Assembly (NCBI RefSeq): GCF_005047655.1
Contig: NZ_SUKF01000001.1
Coordinates: forward strand, 151,394-215,393
Length of the DNA stretch: 64,000 nt
Direction: 5' to 3'
From: Sinimarinibacterium arenosum
Lineage (GTDB): Bacteria; Pseudomonadota; Gammaproteobacteria; Nevskiales; Nevskiaceae
Positions within the stretch are counted from its first letter, which is position 1; every line of letters starts with the position of its first letter. Below the pieces are notes generated by a model, which saw only the letters and a program-made list of their open reading frames with translations, had not been told where the DNA came from and made no database searches. Shown here one piece after another: positions 63,305-64,000 of the stretch. Both the position numbers and the translations under genes were made by a program.

Positions 63305-63975
63305 TGTCCGACCGCGGCGTTTCCGCGCAGGCTGATGATGGACCAGCCGCGGCGTGCGGCGGTGGCCTGCAGTACTGCATCCGGATCGACTGCGACAGCA
63401 GCCTGCGCCATCTCCAGCAGTGGAATGTCGTTGTGCGAATCGCTGTAGCAGCTCATGTGCTCGCAGGCTTCTGAGCGGCTTTCAATCCACTGGCGTAGTC
63501 GCACGACTTTCCCTGCCTGGAAGTTCGGAATGCCGGCGATGCGTCCGGTGTAGCGACCGTCGACAATCTCGGGGTCGGTCGCCAGCAGATGATCGATGCC
63601 CAGCAGGGCCGCGATCGGCTCGGTGACGAAGCGATTGGTCGCAGTGGTGATGATCAGCGTATCGCCCTGTGCGCGGTGGCGTTCCAGCAATGCGGGAGTG
63701 CCGGTTGCGACGATCGGTGCGATGCATTCGCTTACGAAGCGCGAGCGCAGCGCCTGCATGTGCGCGAAGTCCTGAGCAACCAGACTCTGCAGCGCAAACG
63801 CAGCGTATTCATGAATATCCAGCGTGCCGGCCTGATATTCGCGATAGAAGCGCTGGTTTTCGCGCTCGTAAGTGTCAGCATCGACCACGCCCTGCTCGAC
63901 CTGGAAGCGTCCCCACAGATAGTCGCTGTCACCGGCAAGCAGGGTGTTGTCGAGATCAAAGACGGCAAGACGCAT
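63301..63975 (-). CDS. HAD-IB family phosphatase (SerB-like)
   Basis: The 224-residue HAD hydrolase has motif I VFDLDNTLLAGDSD, motif II IITTATNRF, a Lys in FQAGKVVRL and motif IV CYSDSHNDIPLLEMA. It belongs to the HAD-IB subfamily that includes phosphoserine phosphatase; the pattern GDSDYLWGRF is the common proteobacterial group of uncertain substrate. ATG at 63975 gives the family start; a TTG at 63996 would add seven residues. Confidence 0.85.
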   Translation of the reverse strand: MRLAVFDLDNTLLAGDSDYLWGRFQVEQGVVDADTYERENQRFYREYQAGTLDIHEYAAFALQSLVAQDFAHMQALRSRFVSECIAPIVATGTPALLERHRAQGDTLIITTATNRFVTEPIAALLGIDHLLATDPEIVDGRYTGRIAGIPNFQAGKVVRLRQWIESRSEACEHMSCYSDSHNDIPLLEMAQAAVAVDPDAVLQATAARRGWSIISLRGNAAVGH

Positions 63976-64000
63976 GGTCGGCTCGATCAGTCGCAATCAG

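Overview
The window reads as a chromosomal segment of a GC-rich gammaproteobacterium that can grow as a sulfur-oxidising chemolithoautotroph. The basis is gammaproteobacterial gene order (dapF-DUF484-xerC; hslVU; DUF971-ubiE-ubiJ-ubiB; envC-ctpA-yibQ divergent from yibN-grxC-secB-gpsA-trmL; ampD-ampE), a red-type RuBisCO operon and a complete sox operon. The left end also suggests use of hydrophobic or aromatic organic compounds, as in deep-branching lineages such as Nevskiales or Immundisolibacter-like bacteria. The genus cannot be fixed from this sequence.

Region 1 (1-11.8 kb) is accessory catabolism. It holds the end of a DUF1302 outer-membrane protein, a YCF48-like beta-propeller, a StyC-like membrane protein and a SnoaL/ABM/zinc-ribbon fusion, all tightly coupled. 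A 920-residue MalT-type LuxR activator, an aldehyde dehydrogenase, a FadD-like acyl-CoA ligase, a divergent SDR and a second SnoaL protein follow. Three related dyads (consensus near CCCTAAC-N-AAGTTGGG) lie before the activator, the dehydrogenase and the ligase.

Region 2 (11.8-30.4 kb) is mostly housekeeping: a solitary ParM-like actin homologue, GNAT and GFA proteins, dapF-DUF484-xerC, a lipoprotein, hslVU behind a recognisable sigma-32 promoter, the ubiquinone genes, cell-division and envelope proteases, and the secB/gpsA cluster.

Region 3 (30.4-40.9 kb) begins with a 570-base gap containing a MerR-type dyad. Then come a FadL-like porin, an exported protein of unknown role, an exported DsrE-like protein, divergent cbbR, and cbbLSX-cbbF-cbbP-cbbZ with a double TNA-N7-TNA CbbR box.

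Region 4 (40.9-54.6 kb) is sulfur metabolism. It has a split YeeE/YedE thiosulfate-type transporter, a small exported protein and a His-rich unknown protein, an exported tandem rhodanese and a SoxH-like metallo-hydrolase. soxCDYZAXB follows, then a two-cysteine CsoR/CstR-family repressor divergent from a second split YeeE pair, an ETHE1-type persulfide dioxygenase and an exported thioredoxin. Candidate CsoR/CstR operators lie before the first transporter, between the metallo-hydrolase and soxC, and at the repressor itself, suggesting one persulfide-responsive regulon.

Region 5 (54.6-64 kb) carries an M16 peptidase, ampDE, a B12 uptake/salvage set (BtuF-like, PduO-type adenosyltransferase, BtuB behind a cobalamin riboswitch), an inositol-monophosphatase-family phosphatase and a HAD phosphatase. 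I saw no tRNA, rRNA, CRISPR array or insertion sequence.
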